The position numbers and the translations under genes were made by a program. The notes beneath the pieces are model-generated. The model was given only the letters and a program-made list of their open reading frames with translations, ran no database searches and was not told the DNA's origin. From Acholeplasmataceae bacterium UBA6150 (lineage in GTDB: Bacteria; Bacillota_I; Bacilli_A; Acholeplasmatales; UBA5453), in assembly GCA_002423145.1 (NCBI GenBank), contig DIUU01000004.1, positions 29,354 to 93,353 on the forward strand: a stretch of 64,000 nucleotides of DNA, written 5' to 3'. Of this stretch, positions 33,634 to 43,220 are shown in pieces (position 1 is the first letter of the stretch; each line of letters starts with the position of its first letter).

Positions 33634-34257
33634 ATGAAGAAACTATGGATTGTTTTAGTGGTTTTACTGGTATTGGTTTCCTGTAAAAAAGAACAAGCCC
33701 CCAATTATCGAATGCTAGATAATGAAAAGTATATTCAAGTCAGTGAAGATCGTTTTGAGTATGAATCCAAGTGGATGATGATCACCGATATCGTTGATGG
33801 CTATCAAATCACTTATTCAAACACAACCATCGTGACTCAAGTCATGGGTTCAACGGTTTCAGTGATTAGCGATACCTGTACCTTAACCAGACAACCCTCG
33901 AGTTTATTTGAAACGGATTGTAACGAAACCGAACGTGCAGCCTTGATGACCTATATATCTTCAGTAACACTCCATGAAGGTGAAATCATCACGGTGGGTA
34001 ATGATAATAACATTTTAGGCCATATTTTGTTGATTATTTTCTTACTGATCCTATCCATTATTTTTGGTCTACTCGGATTTAATCGAGATCTATTGAATGG
34101 GTTTTTCGAGTTAAAAGCATTCTTCAAATTGAAATATTCTGATAAACCACGCTATGCCGATTGGTTCATCGACAATGCTCAAATAGGATTTAAAGCCGGA
34201 TTCATCATCTCGGTAATTTGTTTGGTCATTACCATCGTATTCTTGCTGACAAGTTAG
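33634..34257 (+). CDS. Lipoprotein with C-terminal membrane helices, unknown function
   Basis: The 207-residue protein has a lipobox LVSC (Cys17), a soluble domain of about 110 residues with a CTLTR...DCNET pair of cysteines that could form a disulfide, then a membrane helix at about 128-150 and another at about 185-206. A lipid anchor plus two helices is an unusual combination. No family is recognised. Ribosome site AGGAG lies 8 nt ahead of the ATG. Confidence 0.6.
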   Translation: MKKLWIVLVVLLVLVSCKKEQAPNYRMLDNEKYIQVSEDRFEYESKWMMITDIVDGYQITYSNTTIVTQVMGSTVSVISDTCTLTRQPSSLFETDCNETERAALMTYISSVTLHEGEIITVGNDNNILGHILLIIFLLILSIIFGLLGFNRDLLNGFFELKAFFKLKYSDKPRYADWFIDNAQIGFKAGFIISVICLVITIVFLLTS

Positions 34258-34282
34258 TAAAAATACATCATCTTCTTACGAT

Positions 34283-34350
34283 AAAGGTTTTTCACAACGT
34301 AAATTCGATGGCTAAAGCCATAAAATTTTACAATCTGAAAACCTTTTTTT
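34283..34350 (+). terminator. Long compound hairpin terminator
   Basis: Outer stem AAAGGTTTT (34283-34291) with AAAACCTTTT (34338-34347), a middle GTAAA/TTTAC pair, and an inner ATGGC-TAAA-GCCAT hairpin. A seven-T run closes it. It ends the lipoprotein transcript just before the CLC promoter; the rod-like shape is larger than a standard terminator. Confidence 0.6.
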
Positions 34351-34351
34351 G

Positions 34352-34380
34352 TTGAAAAAAATGTTTTATCTTGATATAAT
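34352..34380 (+). promoter_or_regulatory. Promoter of the CLC transporter gene
   Basis: TTGAAA and TATAAT with a 17-bp spacer, 27 nt ahead of the start codon. Confidence 0.75.
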
Positions 34381-34407
34381 CGGTCAATATAGATTGGAAA
34401 TATCACT

Positions 34408-35958
34408 ATGAATAGATTAAAACAAATCCTAAAACCCATCCTATCAGCTTTCTTAATTGGCTTATTGGTCGGATTCATATTATATGGATTCAAATGGATC
34501 ACCGCTTTCGCTTCAAAGTGGAATCTTTTGTGGATCTCATATATGAAAACGTCCTGGTTTTTTATCGTTATTGTCGTGCTTGCACTATTTTTGATTGCGA
34601 TCATTTTAGATAAAATACTCTATGAGGAACCCAATGCGGGGGGGTCGTCCATTTCGCGTGTATCGAAATTAATTGAATATAAAACACCAATCCAACCAGC
34701 AAAAAGCACAATATTTACCATTTTATCGACATTCTTCGTATTTTTAACGGGGACTCCACTTGGCATTGAAGGACCCTCGATTATGATTGGTACCTCACTG
34801 GGTGCCATCCACTCTAAAAACAGGTCAGAAGATGACCAAACACAATTGAGAGCAGCCGGTGCAAGTGCAGGTTTTTCCGCGATCACAGGATCACCCCTAT
34901 CCAGTATATTTTTCGTCATGGAAGAAATCATGAAAAAGCCCACATGGAAAACCATCCGATTGGCCTTGTTTGGTGCGTTTGGAGCGTTTCTTGTGCTCAT
35001 TGGTTTTGATGGACTATTCAATACCCAATCAACCACGTTCTTTCATTTTGAGTATTTAACAAAAGTCCCCTCCCATTTATTTTGGATTTTCATCATCATT
35101 GGATTTTTCGGTTTTATCTCAGCCTATATGTTTAACCGACAAGTCACATTCTTTAATCGCTTTTTCGCAATCTATTTGTATCGAATGACACGTAAAGCAC
35201 GGTTTTTCTTTACGTTACTCGCCATCATTGGGGTGGGGTATTTTTATACGGATTTGATTGGTAGTGGACATGATTCAATTTTAAGCAATCTATTCCATCA
35301 TGAATATACCATCGGCTATATCGGATTGTTATTATTGCTCAAAATCTTTTTCATCGCACTAGCGAATGCGTCTGATTTACCTGGGGGCATGTTTGTTCCT
35401 GTATTGGTGGTTGGTGGGCTATACGGTGCATTATTCAATGAATTCTTTATTTATATGGGTCTCGATGCGATGTATACTTCGACCATCATCTATATTTTTA
35501 TGGGGACGTTTTTCGCTACCTCGATGAAAGCCCCCATCACAGCGATTGTCTTTTTCACCGAAGCCAGCTATTTTAACCCACAAAGCCTTTACATATGGAT
35601 ATCCATAGGGGTCGTTTTTGGGCTATCCAAACTGGTTCACTATGAATCTATCAATGATTTAGTCATCGATACGAATAAAGCCCAAAAAATGTATAACAAT
35701 GTGTATCAACAAGTGAGACTCAAAATCAATGCCAACTCAAAAATCATCGGAATGACCGTCAAAGAGTTATTTCAAGGGGATAACCTCATCGTCAAAGGGA
35801 TCGTTCATATTCATGAACCCAATTATACCGATCTAGCGTTTGAAAATTGGCGAATCATAGGTGGGGATGAAATTGTCATTCTATCTAACATAAAACCCAA
35901 TATATTGAAAAAGAAAATGAATCAATACATGGATGATTGTGAATTAGAAATTGTTTAA
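34408..35958 (+). CDS. CLC family anion channel/transporter with TrkA-C domain
   Basis: The 516-residue protein has about ten or more membrane helices and the CLC landmarks. The gating Glu121 lies in GIEGP (119-123; usually GREGP), and there is a LPGGMFVPVLVVGGLYG segment (the usual GGxFxPxL). The first anion motif, usually GSGIP, reads AGGSSIS (77-83), so ion selectivity may differ from chloride. The last 80 residues form a soluble RCK_C/TrkA-C domain, common in prokaryotic CLCs. The start has a weak ribosome site. Chloride/proton exchange is the default guess; fluoride or nitrate is possible. Confidence 0.85.
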   Translation: MNRLKQILKPILSAFLIGLLVGFILYGFKWITAFASKWNLLWISYMKTSWFFIVIVVLALFLIAIILDKILYEEPNAGGSSISRVSKLIEYKTPIQPAKSTIFTILSTFFVFLTGTPLGIEGPSIMIGTSLGAIHSKNRSEDDQTQLRAAGASAGFSAITGSPLSSIFFVMEEIMKKPTWKTIRLALFGAFGAFLVLIGFDGLFNTQSTTFFHFEYLTKVPSHLFWIFIIIGFFGFISAYMFNRQVTFFNRFFAIYLYRMTRKARFFFTLLAIIGVGYFYTDLIGSGHDSILSNLFHHEYTIGYIGLLLLLKIFFIALANASDLPGGMFVPVLVVGGLYGALFNEFFIYMGLDAMYTSTIIYIFMGTFFATSMKAPITAIVFFTEASYFNPQSLYIWISIGVVFGLSKLVHYESINDLVIDTNKAQKMYNNVYQQVRLKINANSKIIGMTVKELFQGDNLIVKGIVHIHEPNYTDLAFENWRIIGGDEIVILSNIKPNILKKKMNQYMDDCELEIV

Positions 35959-36039
35959 ATATTAACAAACAAATATCACTTTATATCTTGTAATCATGAT
36001 TAAATCGCACTATACTTAAAGTAAAGTGGCGGTGATACA

Positions 36040-36501
36040 ATGAAAGTAGCGTTGGTAATTCATTCTTATACAGGCAATACTATGGGTATCGCCGATAAAA
36101 TCGGAGCAGCCTTGGTTCGAAAAGGACACGATGTTTCGTTGTTTCACATCAAAGCGAAAAACGAAAATCCCAATCAAATCAAGGGTATAGAATTGGAAAA
36201 TACACCCAATTTAAAAGGGTTTGACCATGTCATTTTTGGTGCGCCAACCCGGGGGATGAATTTATCTATGGTCATGCAGCTGTTTTTAGCTACGTTGAGT
36301 GAAGGTCACCAAAGCGCTTCAGTGTATGTAACCCACTTTTTCCCTTTCAAATGGATGGGTGGATCACAATCCATCAAAACTTTCCTAAAGTTATCTTCCA
36401 ATAAACTCGATATCCAAAAGACAAGCATCATCAACTGGAAAAATAAAAACCGAGACAAAGAAATTCAATGTCTCGTGTATCAATTCTCAGATTTAGATTA
36501 A
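36040..36501 (+). CDS. Flavodoxin-like protein
   Basis: The 153-residue protein starts with the flavodoxin fold's phosphate loop pattern (VIHSYTGNTMGIADKIG, residues 5-21), then FDHVIFGAPTRGMNLSMVMQLFL around the second flavin loop. The length is right for a short flavodoxin. It probably carries FMN and acts as an electron carrier or small quinone reductase. GGCGGTGATACA precedes the ATG. The gene overlaps the convergent patatin gene by 4 nt at its 3' end with no terminator between. Confidence 0.75.
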   Translation: MKVALVIHSYTGNTMGIADKIGAALVRKGHDVSLFHIKAKNENPNQIKGIELENTPNLKGFDHVIFGAPTRGMNLSMVMQLFLATLSEGHQSASVYVTHFFPFKWMGGSQSIKTFLKLSSNKLDIQKTSIINWKNKNRDKEIQCLVYQFSDLD

Positions 36502-37577
36502 ATATAGTCAAAGTGGTTTTTCTTACAATAAGGACAACCAGGCTTTTGAAACAACCAAAAATATAGTACATACAATAACCCCAAGCCAAACCACCAGGTC
36601 AGACCGAAGAAGATCCACCTGAAGTGTTTCTTTGGGGTCATTTTTTTATCACAATCGTGACAATACCCATGGTAGATCGGTTTTGGATTTTCTTTATATT
36701 GATCCTCCAAAGTGGTGATTACAGAAGTCTTATGGCGGTATTTGGTTAACAATCGATTAAACTTCGATGGAATCGTATCTAAGGCGATGTATTTTGAGCG
36801 TTCTGCTTGTTCAGATTTCATGATGAGGTTAACCGTTTTTCGCAGTTGTTCAGGGGTATCACAATTTTTAATGATGTCTGATAACTGAATACCATAGTCG
36901 TAACCACTTTGATACATTTGAGTTAAAGTGGCGTGTCTAAAGTCAAAACTGCGTTTCATATAAGCATTACATACAGATAGATCAATCTCAAGAATGGTTT
37001 TATCGGATAATTGTAATCTTTTTTCAAGGGTAAATTTGGGGTCGAAATGAAGTACGATGATGAGGTCAACATCGTGTGTGGTCAAGGGGTAAATCGGAAT
37101 ATTATCGATAATTCCACCATCGGTGTGAAGGCGTTTCTTATAGAATGTTTGGGGGCCGGTTAAAATCGGAAAACCGACTGCACCCTTCATAAATCTCCGC
37201 ATATCTTCATGATAAGGGCCTTCAAGTTTAACATAGTGAAAGTCTAATTTAGGGAAGGTTGAGACGGAAGACACATAAATCGGAATGTCGATGATATCGT
37301 GGTCACCAAACAACCGGTTAAAGGTTTGATCGATGTGGTTTTGAAATACGATGCCTTTCCATATGGAAAAAAGATTTGGATAATTGAATGTATGCCAAAT
37401 CGATTTAACGCGATCAAATTGATTCGCTGCTATGCCATAAGCGTTACACGCACCAACGGAAGCACCCGATAAACAAGCGATCGATTCCCTGCCCATTTTC
37501 TCAATAAATGCTTCCATGAAACCGGTTTGGTATGCACCTTTCGCCAGCGCGCCAGATAAACATATGCCAAATTTCAT
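36498..37577 (-). CDS. Patatin-like phospholipase with C-terminal zinc ribbon and membrane helix
   Basis: The 359-residue protein has an intact patatin core: oxyanion loop SGALAKGAYQTG (8-19), nucleophile Ser40 in GASVG, and catalytic Asp153 in DGGIIDN. After about residue 300 comes an unusual tail: a CHDCDKK half-ribbon, one hydrophobic helix (about 323-343), and a second CPYCKK pair near the end. The two CxxC pairs could form a zinc site across the helix ends, or two separate sites. It probably hydrolyses membrane lipids on the cytosolic side. The function of the tail is unknown. Confidence 0.82.
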   Translation of the reverse strand: MKFGICLSGALAKGAYQTGFMEAFIEKMGRESIACLSGASVGACNAYGIAANQFDRVKSIWHTFNYPNLFSIWKGIVFQNHIDQTFNRLFGDHDIIDIPIYVSSVSTFPKLDFHYVKLEGPYHEDMRRFMKGAVGFPILTGPQTFYKKRLHTDGGIIDNIPIYPLTTHDVDLIIVLHFDPKFTLEKRLQLSDKTILEIDLSVCNAYMKRSFDFRHATLTQMYQSGYDYGIQLSDIIKNCDTPEQLRKTVNLIMKSEQAERSKYIALDTIPSKFNRLLTKYRHKTSVITTLEDQYKENPKPIYHGYCHDCDKKMTPKKHFRWIFFGLTWWFGLGLLYVLYFWLFQKPGCPYCKKNHFDYI

Positions 37578-37744
37578 GTTAATTTCCCATAATCTACACT
37601 GATATTGTAATGATAATTGTGTTTTTATGCAAGCATAGATATAAAAACCCTTAATTTTTCACGAAATTATCAAATATCTAAGGTAATGCGTATCATAACT
37701 AAAAAAATATGATATATTAAAGGTGAATCATGGAGGTGCCAAAT

Positions 37745-39562
37745 ATGAAAAAAATCAGCATCATCGGACTCCTATTAATGGCAGTCCTACTGATCACTGG
37801 GTGTCAAACCAAACCCAAGGTTATGGGTTTGAATTCAGTCGGCAGTCTAGACAATCTAAAATCGATTGTAAAATCCGCAGGGAACCAATGGTATTATGGA
37901 CCGGTATTTGCAGAAGATACAGCCAACGTTGGTCAAACTAGAGACAATACCAAGACCTCATCTACCAATGTACAAGTGGAAGGTATTGATGAAGGTGATG
38001 TCGTTAAAGTCGATGAAAACCGCATTTATCAAATTTTTGGTAACCGTTTGGTAGTCACATCCATCAGTGGTCAAATGACCACCCTTTTGAATGTGTTTCT
38101 AGAAGATGAAAAAGACCGTTATACTTATTTTAGTGAACTTTATATTACGGAAGATTATTTGGTAGTATTGGGTTATTCATATCAATATTATGCGTTAGAC
38201 TTAAAAGGCGATGTCGTCAATACAGATGCGATGATGGGTTATTTTTATTATGGCAATCCAGCAACCTCTGTGTGGGTTTACGATATCGACACCCTTGCAA
38301 GAGTCAAAACCTATATGGTCCCAGGGTATTTAAACACATCACGCTTGATTGGTGATGACCTCTATTTAATCTCGACCAGCTACATTAACTTTTATAATGA
38401 AGATATCGACCCACGACCTGTGTATGAAATCGATGGGCAACGCTTGATTCCAACTTACGATCAAATATATTACCATGGTGACATGCAAGCCCAAGTATTC
38501 AATAACATCACTTCGATCGAACTATCGGGTAATCTGGATTTAAATTACGACATATTCTTAGGTAACTTCAACTGGGGTACCATCTATGTGTCACATCAAA
38601 GCATCTATTTTGCCAGTTACGAATACTATTATGACGAAACCAATGGTTATCAAGAAACCGGTAAACTCATCGCCTTTGATTTCGCAAACAAAGGCGTCGT
38701 CTTTGGTGGGTTTGTTACCTATAAAGGCTATGTCATCAATCAGTTTTCGATCGATGAATACGATGGCTACATTCGTATGGTAACCACCGAAGGTTGGGGA
38801 GACACCGTTAAAAATAGACTATACGTTTTCCAAAAAACCGTCGTTGATGGCAACCGCATGTTAACTCAAGTCGCCTTACTCGATGAAGGCATTGGTAAAC
38901 CAAGAGAACGCGTATTCTCAGTCAGATTCTACGAAGATGAAGCCACCATCGTGACATTTGAACAAATCGATCCATTTTATATCATCGATTTATCCGACCC
39001 AGTCAATCCGACCATCGAAGCCGAACTTGAAATCCCAGGTTTCTCACTATATCAACACCGTTGGAATCCAAATACAGTGCTCGGTATTGGGTATGAAACG
39101 TTTGAAGGCAGAACCATCGGTATCAAACTATCCTTATATGACGTCACCAATCCAGAAACACTCGCAGAAGTCGGTACCCCATTGGTATTGACCAATCAGG
39201 AAAACAGTTGGCAATTTGGAGAAGCGTTATATAACCATAAAGCCATTCTATTCGATATCGACAGAAACTATTTTGGATTCTCTATTTATAAGACGTACTT
39301 TGATGAATACAAATACTACAACCTCAATGAATACATGATTTTTAATGTAGATTTAACGAGTGATAACCCAATCACGATTGATAAGGTCATCAGCCATAAA
39401 GACTACTATACCTACCAAAGTTATGATAATTGGTATTACACCCCTTACTCGGTGGAAAGAGCCGTTTATGTCGGTGATTACCTCTATGTAATCTCTGGTG
39501 GCGCAATCACAAGACACGATATCAACAACCAATTTGAATTGGTCAGTGTCATTCAATTTTAA
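37745..39562 (+). CDS. Surface lipoprotein with beta-propeller domain
   Basis: The 605-residue protein has lipobox ITGC (Cys20). Its VEGIDEGDVVKVDENRIY segment (about 78-95) is the characteristic entry into the 'beta propeller domain' family (PF09826-like) found on Firmicute and archaeal surfaces. Successive propeller blades follow. Tyr and Asn are very frequent in exposed loops. No enzymatic residues are apparent; members are of unknown function. GGAGGTG lies 6 nt before this ATG, and an upstream ATG in the ribosome site was rejected. Confidence 0.8.
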   Translation: MKKISIIGLLLMAVLLITGCQTKPKVMGLNSVGSLDNLKSIVKSAGNQWYYGPVFAEDTANVGQTRDNTKTSSTNVQVEGIDEGDVVKVDENRIYQIFGNRLVVTSISGQMTTLLNVFLEDEKDRYTYFSELYITEDYLVVLGYSYQYYALDLKGDVVNTDAMMGYFYYGNPATSVWVYDIDTLARVKTYMVPGYLNTSRLIGDDLYLISTSYINFYNEDIDPRPVYEIDGQRLIPTYDQIYYHGDMQAQVFNNITSIELSGNLDLNYDIFLGNFNWGTIYVSHQSIYFASYEYYYDETNGYQETGKLIAFDFANKGVVFGGFVTYKGYVINQFSIDEYDGYIRMVTTEGWGDTVKNRLYVFQKTVVDGNRMLTQVALLDEGIGKPRERVFSVRFYEDEATIVTFEQIDPFYIIDLSDPVNPTIEAELEIPGFSLYQHRWNPNTVLGIGYETFEGRTIGIKLSLYDVTNPETLAEVGTPLVLTNQENSWQFGEALYNHKAILFDIDRNYFGFSIYKTYFDEYKYYNLNEYMIFNVDLTSDNPITIDKVISHKDYYTYQSYDNWYYTPYSVERAVYVGDYLYVISGGAITRHDINNQFELVSVIQF

Positions 39563-39571
39563 TGTCAAATC

Positions 39572-39609
39572 GAGGCGATGTAAAAACACATCGCCTCCTC
39601 TTTTTTTTT
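39572..39609 (+). terminator. Terminator after the beta-propeller lipoprotein gene
   Basis: GAGGCGATGT / ACATCGCCTC stem and nine T. Confidence 0.88.
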
Positions 39610-39639
39610 CATCAAAAAAGCGTATAATTTTCATTGCAT

Positions 39640-39714
39640 AGGGCTATCGCCAAGCGGTAAGGCATCTGGCTCTGACCCAGACACTCGGAAGTTCGAATCT
39701 TTCTAGCCCTGCCA
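39640..39714 (+). tRNA. tRNA-Gln (anticodon CTG)
   Basis: AGGGCTA pairs with TAGCCCT. The D arm reads GCCAAGCGGTAAGGC, the anticodon stem TCTGG/CCAGA encloses CTCTGAC with CTG at the anticodon, the T loop reads GTTCGAATC, and CCA is encoded. A TATAAT lies at 39623-39628. The body follows the known bacterial tRNA-Gln pattern. Confidence 0.9.
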
Positions 39715-39859
39715 TCAATCACATAAGTCCTGGATATTTCTAGGCTTTTTCTATATATAGAAGAATTATGGACGATTATATAAAACTGACGTAATCAAAA
39801 TGCTAAATGGGGTATTATATGGTTGTATTGTGTGGTATGATGTATGTGGTGATAAAATA

Positions 39860-41071
39860 ATGATAGTAGATACACTTACCCCACTCATTGGGCTAAAAAA
39901 GCAGGCGATTGTTCGCCAGCTTAAACAATTGAATATCTCCTATGTGGTATCTAAACATATGATTTCATTCCATGATCAACCCTACGAGAATGCGAAAGGG
40001 TGTTTTATAACACTTCATTTTTTCATACAAAAATTCAGTTCAATCAGACTAGAATATACCTATGAAACGGTAGAAGAAGGCGATTTGTTAAATAAGACTC
40101 TAAAACATAATTTGGTGTCTACCTATGGAAAACCCAATAGTGATAATTCAAAACACCAATCGACTGATATCATAACCCAGTGGTATTTTCAAACACGCAT
40201 TACTTTCAGTAAACACGACCAAGACCAAAAAATCGTCATACTAATCACGCATCAAGATGCTTTTAAAATCAATAATATTCGCAGACTTTGGATAGCATCC
40301 ATGTTGAGTGGTGTCCTCTGGGGCTTACTATTCTTTATCTTTATGGGTTTGGCTTATGGTTATGACCTGTTCTTATTCATCCTATCGATGAGCGGTGGTT
40401 TGATTTGGGGCGCTGTATTTGGCGTAGTTATGGTCATCGGCAATAAAAAAGGGTTAATCCATAAACCCACCACATTTACCAAAGGAAATCTCCGTACATT
40501 TAAAGCTTATGAAAAAGAACGAGGATTGAATGTGGACAGTCAACGCTGTTTATGTACATTTCGTAGTCGACGAGGGATTAAATTATACAAAACGACCATA
40601 TATCTTGAAGAACACAAATTTACGTTTGCTTATTTAATCATGGGACGTTTATTTGAAAAAACACTACCCTATTCAAACATTGACTATTACTATGATTATA
40701 GCAATCAAAAACGCGTCGTCATGCGTTTGAATGACCAAACACAACTATCCATTTTAAATGAAGAAGGATTGACTGTGGTGACACAACAATTGGATGACAT
40801 ATTGGGTTATAAGGAACCGCGCTTTGAAACCATCAGACAACAGGTCTATGAGAGTATAGTCGAGTTTGATCCCGCAGGATTAATTGAAGGCGGGGCAGAA
40901 CATACCATATTTGAAATGGATTCGAGAAATTTAACCAAGATCATGTACATGGAAAATCCGATTTCTGAAGCGGCTCTGCGAGTCATCATTGAACGCTATT
41001 TTATCGATACGCCAATTTTAGACTGGTCCCCCTTATCCAAAATGATATTTGAAAAAACAAACCAATTATAA
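39860..41071 (+). CDS. Hypothetical membrane protein
   Basis: No family recognised. From the chosen ATG the product is 403 residues: a soluble N-terminal domain (1-125), two membrane helices (about 132-155 and 160-180) with Gly-rich turns, and a C-terminal domain that begins with a PH-like beta pattern and ends in a helical segment with acidic residues. The start is uncertain: the open frame reaches back to an ATG at 39800, but neither start has a good ribosome site. It may be co-transcribed with the following GNAT gene 26 nt downstream. Confidence 0.5.
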   Translation: MIVDTLTPLIGLKKQAIVRQLKQLNISYVVSKHMISFHDQPYENAKGCFITLHFFIQKFSSIRLEYTYETVEEGDLLNKTLKHNLVSTYGKPNSDNSKHQSTDIITQWYFQTRITFSKHDQDQKIVILITHQDAFKINNIRRLWIASMLSGVLWGLLFFIFMGLAYGYDLFLFILSMSGGLIWGAVFGVVMVIGNKKGLIHKPTTFTKGNLRTFKAYEKERGLNVDSQRCLCTFRSRRGIKLYKTTIYLEEHKFTFAYLIMGRLFEKTLPYSNIDYYYDYSNQKRVVMRLNDQTQLSILNEEGLTVVTQQLDDILGYKEPRFETIRQQVYESIVEFDPAGLIEGGAEHTIFEMDSRNLTKIMYMENPISEAALRVIIERYFIDTPILDWSPLSKMIFEKTNQL

Positions 41072-41097
41072 AAAACATCAATGCCTTTTTAAAATAA

Positions 41098-41913
41098 ATG
41101 ATAGATCACATAGGTAAAAACATGACAGAAACAATGTTTCAACAACTTAAACAGCAAAAAGATTCATTTTTATACCATTCATTTGAATATGTAGCATATG
41201 AAGAAGTACAAAACTATGATGTGGTTTATGAGGATGGTAATCTTATACTAATACGGGGAGTTCACCCCACATTGGGAATTTCACACATCCATTTTTTTAC
41301 AAATACCTACGATAGATTCATTCAAGGGATTACCCCTTATGTAGATACACTCATTGAGTTTGTTCCAAAGGCTTGGGTTCATCCCCTCCAAAAAGCTGGT
41401 TTTACACCCTACGCAGAATTTCGAGACTACTGGGTTAAAGAGGTACAATCACTTACGGATGTCGTAGATTATGAGGTTGCTACGATAAAGGATACAGAAG
41501 AGATTATCCAATTAACAGAATCGCGGAAGGGCAGTAGTCGTGCTTTCCATGGTGAGAAAAAAGAATTCATTATCAATTGGATTTTACAACAATCCGAAGG
41601 GGTGGAGGATTCCAATATTCTAGTCATTAAAAAAAACAGTATCATTCGTGGGGCTTTGTTTGTCGGACTCTATGGGAGTCACGAGAAACGCACCGTTTGG
41701 GTTAGAATGGTTGTGGTTGACCATGATTTTGAAGGTCAAGGTATCGGTCAAACACTGCTTAAACAAGCCCTTTATTATGGAAAACAACGACACGCTATAA
41801 GGGCATTTTTGATGGCAGATGACTTAAATCACAATGCCATCCATGTCTACAAAAAAATCGGATTTAAACCCGACTTAACAACCGAACAAATCAATATGAT
41901 AACAAAAAAATGA
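41098..41913 (+). CDS. GNAT family N-acetyltransferase
   Basis: The 271-residue protein has a GNAT domain in its last 140 residues: TIKDTEEIIQLTE (motif C/D side), WVRMVVVDHDFEGQGIGQTLLKQAL with the Q/R-x-x-G-x-G/A acetyl-CoA loop as QGQGIG-like (FEGQGIG), and VYKKIGFKPD at the end. The N-terminal 120 residues are a separate domain of unknown type. The acceptor is unknown. The start could also be the ATG at 41122; neither has a clear ribosome site. Confidence 0.75.
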   Translation: MIDHIGKNMTETMFQQLKQQKDSFLYHSFEYVAYEEVQNYDVVYEDGNLILIRGVHPTLGISHIHFFTNTYDRFIQGITPYVDTLIEFVPKAWVHPLQKAGFTPYAEFRDYWVKEVQSLTDVVDYEVATIKDTEEIIQLTESRKGSSRAFHGEKKEFIINWILQQSEGVEDSNILVIKKNSIIRGALFVGLYGSHEKRTVWVRMVVVDHDFEGQGIGQTLLKQALYYGKQRHAIRAFLMADDLNHNAIHVYKKIGFKPDLTTEQINMITKK

Positions 41914-41937
41914 CCACTAGGTCATTTTATTTTTTTA
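41905..41937. terminator. Terminator between the GNAT gene and the convergent methyltransferase gene
   Basis: AAAATGACC / GGTCATTTT stem with T's on the right and A's on the left. Confidence 0.7.
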
Positions 41938-43113
41938 TGCATTCAGTACGCGTAGAACAACGCATTTCAAATATAAGGATTCATCTGAACCCAACAGCGC
42001 TGGGTGGTCTTTCGATTGAATGCGCATTTCAACCATTTGAACTTTCTTTTTCGCATCCTTCGCAGCGTCTTGTAACATCTGTAGGAATAAATCGATGGTC
42101 ATATAATGACTACAGCTGCAGGTATATAAATATCCCCCATCGACAATCAATTTCATGGCTTGTAGATTGATGTCTTTATACCCTTGATAAGCTTTTTTAA
42201 GGCTTTCCTTACTTTTCGCGAATGCAGGTGGGTCGAGGATGATGGTATCAAAGGTAACGCCTTCTTTTTGATACGTTCTCAATTGATCGAAGACATCTTT
42301 TTCAATCGCTTGAACTTGGGTGAGTTGATTGAGGTTGGCATTGTTGACGATGTCTTTAACTGCGTTCGCCGAAATATCGACACATACAACAGATTTCGCC
42401 CCGTGATACGCAGCGTGTAAACCAAATCCTCCGATGTTTGAAAAACAATCGAGGACAGCCTTGTTTTTGACATAAGGCTTAACAGCGTTATGGTTATCTT
42501 GTTGATCTAAAAAGAAGCCTGTCTTTTGACCATTCATCAAATCAACTGCCATCGATAGGTCATTTTCTTTGATGATGACTCGTGGTGGAACTTGTCCGTA
42601 GATGACCCCTTTAAACGGTTCTAATCCTTCTTTGGTTCGAACAGAAACATCAGAGCGTTCAACGATTCCTTTGGGTTTAAATATATCGACAAGGATTTGA
42701 ATGAACATCGATTTACGTTGATCGATGCCTAATGACAAAATTTGAACCGACAAATAATCACCGTATTTATCCACGATGAGTCCTGGGATACCATCAGATT
42801 CACCGAAAAATGCACGGTAACTATTTTGATACCCTAAATCTTCTCTAGACTGTTTAGCCTTTAATATTTTGTTTTTGAAAAAAGCCTCATCGATCTCGAT
42901 ATCTTCACGGGTGAGGATACGTACGAAAATCTTTGAATTGGTGTTGAGATAGCCTTTTCCAATCCATGTATTGTCAAAAGCGTAGACGTGTGCCAATTCT
43001 CCTGATTTTATAAAACCAACGATGTGATCGATTTCGTTGGAAAAAACCCAAGGGTGGCCTTCGTTGATCCGCGCTTCTTCACCTTTTTTTAAAAAAATCT
43101 TGCATGTATTCAT
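41935..43113 (-). CDS. RlmI/YwbD-like 23S rRNA (cytosine) methyltransferase
   Basis: The 392-residue protein has an N-terminal PUA domain (about 1-75, with HPWVFSNEI), an RlmI-type middle part (GLIVDKYGDYLSVQ), and a class I SAM-binding domain with VLDCFSNIGGFGLHAA. The catalytic motif DPPAF begins at Asp294, and a CSCSHYM segment follows. This is the pattern of rRNA m5C1962-type methyltransferases. It is cytosolic and acts on the large ribosomal subunit. The position methylated in this organism is not determined by sequence alone. Confidence 0.88.
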   Translation of the reverse strand: MNTCKIFLKKGEEARINEGHPWVFSNEIDHIVGFIKSGELAHVYAFDNTWIGKGYLNTNSKIFVRILTREDIEIDEAFFKNKILKAKQSREDLGYQNSYRAFFGESDGIPGLIVDKYGDYLSVQILSLGIDQRKSMFIQILVDIFKPKGIVERSDVSVRTKEGLEPFKGVIYGQVPPRVIIKENDLSMAVDLMNGQKTGFFLDQQDNHNAVKPYVKNKAVLDCFSNIGGFGLHAAYHGAKSVVCVDISANAVKDIVNNANLNQLTQVQAIEKDVFDQLRTYQKEGVTFDTIILDPPAFAKSKESLKKAYQGYKDINLQAMKLIVDGGYLYTCSCSHYMTIDLFLQMLQDAAKDAKKKVQMVEMRIQSKDHPALLGSDESLYLKCVVLRVLNA

Positions 43114-43220
43114 TGTATTTACCTCGTTTTTACATTAAGCATTATATCATGTTTAATAAACTAAAACACAAAAACCCAAAGTCGTGCTAAAATAAAAGAA
43201 AAGAAACAGAAGAGGTGGCT

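Noticed and set aside
34258..34407. Fluoride riboswitch upstream of the CLC gene
   Set aside because: The conserved crcB-motif sequence (GGNGATGG...TGATG...CCTAC pattern) is not there; the region holds a compound terminator and a normal promoter.
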